Below are positions 61,452 to 64,000 of a stretch of DNA of 64,000 nucleotides, piece after piece. The translations under genes were made by a program, and so were the position numbers. Within the stretch, counting starts at the first letter, position 1, and every line of letters starts with the position of its first letter. This DNA comes from Thalassospira marina (GTDB lineage: Bacteria; Pseudomonadota; Alphaproteobacteria; Rhodospirillales; Thalassospiraceae), in NCBI RefSeq assembly GCF_002844375.1, contig NZ_CP024199.1, forward strand, positions 2,758,501 to 2,822,500, written 5' to 3'. The notes beneath the pieces are model-generated. The model did not search any database. It saw only the letters and a list, made by a program, of their open reading frames with translations, and had not been told where the DNA came from.

Positions 61452-62840
61452 CTATTCCGCTTCCATGACATCTGGGGACAGGCTTTCCATTCTTTTTCGA
61501 AAGGCATTGAACTTCCTGATTGCCGGCGCGCCGGAGCGGCATATCGTTTCGAGTAAACCGTCCGGATCTTTGCTCTCGTATCTTTCGCCATAGAAAACCT
61601 CCCACGACGCGAGGATCGTCAGGTGGTTTTCGGAAATGAAGCCATAACTCTGCATCCGGTTAACTGAGATCTCTGTAAGAGCGCGAACCTTTGGGAGATC
61701 AAGTGCATGTTCAGGAAAAGATGCGACAATGTTCCCGGCAACCCGTTCAAACCAGTTCCGCCGCAGATCGTTTTCGATAACATTGATATCAATTGTCACC
61801 GGCCCCGAAAATCCGGACATATCGGTTTCCGTCTTTCGGATCAGATAGGTTGCCTTTGTGGTAGGACACACCAGAACCCCGTTCCCATCAAAGGACAGAA
61901 ATTTCCTTGCGAAATCAACATTCTCAAGGCGTTTTGTCAGGTGTTCCGGTTCCCAGAACCGTAAATAATACCATTTCCCCATCTCGTCTTGAATACGGGT
62001 AAACCGCCGAAAATGTTTCCACAAATCGTCAATATCGGCACGAGAGCGAATATAAATCGCCGGTTCGCGGTGCCAGAGATGCCGGGTAGTCGCTTGAGCG
62101 TTTGCATTGGGGTCATGGGTAAACAGAATGCGGGTAAAATTCGCCCCCCGATCCAGCTCGATCAGATAAGGCGCAACATCGCCAAGTTCGACGGCGGCCT
62201 TGCCCTTGAACATGCAGCGCCAGGGCATGCCGCAGGTTTCAATGGCACTGGCCCCGCCTGTCAGCTTGCCGGCATCAATCACGGCATAGGTTTTAAGCGG
62301 CGGCACATTCTCAAGGCCGTCATAGAAAGAAATCTCTGCTGCTGTTGGTTCCACCTCTCCGAACAGCGGCTCAAGCAGACCATCGGGCACTGTTTTGCGC
62401 GGATACACACCGAACTGGCCATCAAGCGGTTCAATACCGGGTATCTCTTTAATATCGAGCCACGCAACCGGTTCCGCTGTGGTCGTAGCATCGCTGGCGA
62501 GCAGCCCCAATTCGACCGGATGTTGGGCATAAACGTTTCGGGCCAGATCCAGTGCCTGTTTTTCCCGGGCATGGCGCACCATCCATTCGGTGGCTGGCAT
62601 CACATCTTCCGCCCAGAGCAGGCGAAGAGGTGAAAGATCACCACCTATAGCGGTAAGATGCGCGCGCAACACAGTTTCATAGGCATCACGACCATCGACC
62701 CACACAGCGGCCACGCCGGTCAGGGTCTCTGTCACGGTTGCCGTATCAGCACCAAAACCGTCTTCTGTATCGGTATCGCCTGAAAGATCGCGCACAAAAT
62801 GACAGTGCCCCAGCCAGGGCTCCAACTCTGGTGCTGTCAT
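61452..62840 (-). CDS. DUF4123 chaperone for a type VI secretion effector
   Basis: About 462 residues from ATG 62840. The start is uncertain: in-frame ATGs lie further upstream, the longest giving 518 residues from 63008; GGGGA precedes 62840. An N-terminal unfamiliar domain (GVAAVWVDGRDAYETVLRAHLTAIGG) precedes the DUF4123 domain, recognisable from TYAVIDAGKLTGGAS, the MFKGKAAVELGDVAPYLIELD block, the IYIRSRADIDDLWKHFRRFTRIQDEMGKWYYLRFWEPEHL segment and the C-terminal helices. DUF4123 proteins bind the effector and load it on VgrG. The downstream gene (3 bases away) encodes that effector. Confidence 0.82.
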   Translation of the reverse strand: MTAPELEPWLGHCHFVRDLSGDTDTEDGFGADTATVTETLTGVAAVWVDGRDAYETVLRAHLTAIGGDLSPLRLLWAEDVMPATEWMVRHAREKQALDLARNVYAQHPVELGLLASDATTTAEPVAWLDIKEIPGIEPLDGQFGVYPRKTVPDGLLEPLFGEVEPTAAEISFYDGLENVPPLKTYAVIDAGKLTGGASAIETCGMPWRCMFKGKAAVELGDVAPYLIELDRGANFTRILFTHDPNANAQATTRHLWHREPAIYIRSRADIDDLWKHFRRFTRIQDEMGKWYYLRFWEPEHLTKRLENVDFARKFLSFDGNGVLVCPTTKATYLIRKTETDMSGFSGPVTIDINVIENDLRRNWFERVAGNIVASFPEHALDLPKVRALTEISVNRMQSYGFISENHLTILASWEVFYGERYESKDPDGLLETICRSGAPAIRKFNAFRKRMESLSPDVMEAE

Positions 62841-63086
62841 CTCACAGTCCCCATCAGGCACATTCCTCACACAGTTAAACCTGCCAGACATTTTTGTGTG
62901 GCAGGTTAGAGCATGCCAAAACTCTTTGAGCAGAGTCCCAGGCAAATCGATAAATGCGTATGATGAGAGAAACTCTGTTAGTTGATTGATTTTGAAAACA
63001 AAATTCAAAAGTCAAAATATATACCGCAACCTTGCTTCAGGCGGATTTTCGCCAACTTAAGCGGAAATCTGCCCAAAAGACCGAAC

Positions 63087-63386
63087 TCAACCGGCAAAAT
63101 CCTGCCGGCTGCACCAGTGTGCAATCTCGACTTCAACACAAGCCAGCCTCAGGCGCATCCCGGATCGGCGCGCATTCTGATATTCCCGTTCGTAAAGGGC
63201 TTCCATGGCACTTACCCGTTGTGCCGGTTCCAAAGACGCAAAGGGGTCACCGCCGCAGACCTGGACATCCGCTTGCCGGGTGTGCATCCGGTCCAGCTCG
63301 CCAAGCTGCGTTTGCAACGCCTTTTTCTCAGCTTCGAGGATTTCAATTGCTACTTTTGCATAGGCTGTGATGTCATCATCCAGCAT
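63087..63386 (-). CDS. Small hypothetical protein upstream of the DUF4123 gene
   Basis: 99 residues from ATG 63386, which has GGGAGG five bases before it; a longer in-frame start exists at 63479. The first half is a charged coiled coil (YAKVAIEILEAEKKALQTQLGELDRMHTRQADV), the second a helical segment (QRVSAMEALYEREYQNARRSGMRLRLACVEVEIAHWC). No family is recognised. Its stop codon lies inside a copy of the recurring hairpin. It overlaps the upstream HD-domain gene by 11 bases, so they are probably co-translated. Confidence 0.55.
   Translation of the reverse strand: MLDDDITAYAKVAIEILEAEKKALQTQLGELDRMHTRQADVQVCGGDPFASLEPAQRVSAMEALYEREYQNARRSGMRLRLACVEVEIAHWCSRQDFAG
63089..63108. repeat. Third copy of the recurring hairpin
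   Basis: CCGGCA (63091-63096) pairs with TGCCGG (63103-63108). On the minus strand it reads CCGGCAGGATTTTGCCGGTT, one base from the reverse of the copy at 58228, and it overlaps the stop codon of the small gene ending at 63087. Confidence 0.6.
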
Positions 63387-63939
63387 CACAACCTCCCAAT
63401 GCTGGCAGAACGCACCGCACCCGCTCCATAAAAACCCGTTCGGCCTTGATCGCACTCCAGGGCAGCATGTAGTCGTCAAACGGTTTCGCCAGATCGCCCG
63501 CGCTCAACCGCACCAGAGACGGATCCACACAATCGCGATATTCCGTCGCTCTCAACCGCTGGTCGATCTCATGGACTTCGTGCAGCACGGCATGAGGCCA
63601 CGGCCATTCAAGGCCGGCCAAAAGGGTAAAATGCCGCTGGATCGGCAGAACGATTTCAGTTTCAAAACGCTGCCAGACGCCGAGCCGACGCAGGGTATTT
63701 TTGACCGGCGAGATAATGCCGCCAGTGTCAAATTCCTCGATATCATGCAACAGCGCATATCCTGTAGCCTGCGATGAGACCAGATCACAAGCCTGCACAC
63801 AATGCTGTGCCACCGTAACCTCGCAGGCCCCGTTCCAGCGCCGGATACACGCCAGACCTGCCGCTTGATGCCTGAAAATCTCAAGGCGTTCTTCGAGAGA
63901 CGGGGGAATGTTTTGAGTGGGGGCGATCAGTTCAAGCAT
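63376..63939 (-). CDS. HD-domain protein (YfbR-like phosphohydrolase)
   Basis: A 187-residue protein. The helical HD pattern is visible: RRWNGACEVTVAQHCVQACDLV (first His), GYALLHDIEEFDTGGIISPVK (the HD pair), and LHEVHEIDQRLRATEYRD. This order matches YfbR/phage-type HD phosphohydrolases acting on nucleotides. A short preceding frame stops within the start region (63927-63929), so it is probably preceded by another gene in the same operon. It is not an obvious part of the T6SS module. Confidence 0.7.
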   Translation of the reverse strand: MLELIAPTQNIPPSLEERLEIFRHQAAGLACIRRWNGACEVTVAQHCVQACDLVSSQATGYALLHDIEEFDTGGIISPVKNTLRRLGVWQRFETEIVLPIQRHFTLLAGLEWPWPHAVLHEVHEIDQRLRATEYRDCVDPSLVRLSAGDLAKPFDDYMLPWSAIKAERVFMERVRCVLPALGGCDAG

Positions 63940-64000
63940 GTCACACCGCCGATCTGCAACCCCTTGCGCTCTGCAACAGGCCGGATTGCTGCCATCAACT
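63927..64000 (-). CDS. C-terminal tail of an unidentified gene entering the window
   Basis: The minus frame is open from the window end to TGA at 63927-63929 and reads LMAAIRPVAERKGLQIGGVTCLN. It overlaps the HD-gene start by 13 bases, which is usual for coupled genes. Only about 24 residues are visible, so nothing can be said of its function. Confidence 0.4.
   Translation of the reverse strand, partial: LMAAIRPVAERKGLQIGGVTCLN

Noticed and set aside
60891..61556. A 221-codon plus-strand frame inside the T6SS effector
   Set aside because: Antisense to a gene with good family motifs, and it crosses the effector/chaperone junction.

Overview
The window looks like chromosomal sequence of an alphaproteobacterium. 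Protein style, codon use and gene content suggest Rhodospirillales, with Thalassospira as a guess from memory rather than a search result. A metabolic and transport region (about 1-33,360) joins an accessory genomic island (about 33,370-64,000).

Region 1 (1-33,360). In order: the start of a thiamine-diphosphate enzyme with a divergent IclR regulator; pantothenate kinase (coaA); a MarR regulator overlapping an NAD-dependent epimerase; an AraC regulator divergent from an MFS efflux pump; and a sugar-acid cluster (SDR dehydrogenase, AraD1/GguC-type FAH-fold protein, FadR-type GntR regulator, complete YtfQRT-YjfF-type sugar ABC importer, aldose 1-epimerase) fitting non-phosphorylative use of arabinose or galactose. 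Next is a bufferin operon: a Cys-containing precursor peptide, its DUF692/MNIO modifying enzyme, the DUF2063 partner and a DoxX membrane protein. Then come an aldo/keto reductase with an MFS transporter, a di-haem cytochrome plus IorAB-type molybdenum hydroxylase, a LysR regulator, a methyltransferase, and a Fe3+/polyamine/phosphonate-type ABC importer followed by a LOG-family protein and a DeoR regulator. Several intergenic gaps contain good palindromes or direct repeats that look like operators, and strong hairpin terminators.

Region 2 (33,370-40,710). Remains of a mobilizable element: a heavily mutated IS110-type transposase, an ArdC-type metallopeptidase/toprim fusion that has lost its N-terminus, a strong hairpin in the usual oriT position, a small MobC-like protein, and a MobP-type relaxase broken by one frameshift.

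Region 3 (40,729-55,370). A minus-strand run of nine tightly packed genes, read from hsdM: hsdM, a DUF262/GmrSD-like gene, a STAND NTPase with C-terminal helical repeats, hsdS, hsdR, a PD-(D/E)XK nuclease, its small partner, and two unrecognised genes (a membrane-anchored coiled-coil protein and a 535-residue protein). This is a type I restriction-modification operon with extra genes both inserted and appended, and it is the best place to look for an undescribed defence system. Its upstream region carries a perfect 20-bp palindrome and eight 10-bp repeats in exact 10-bp phase.

Region 4 (55,900-64,000). A Bro-N antirepressor-like gene, a serine recombinase broken at an (AT)4 tract, and a minus-strand type VI secretion cargo module: DUF4123 chaperone, effector with a C-terminal RelA/SpoT-like synthetase fold, and probable immunity protein. 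Upstream are a small unknown protein and an HD-domain protein. A nearly identical hairpin recurs at the 3' end of three genes here.
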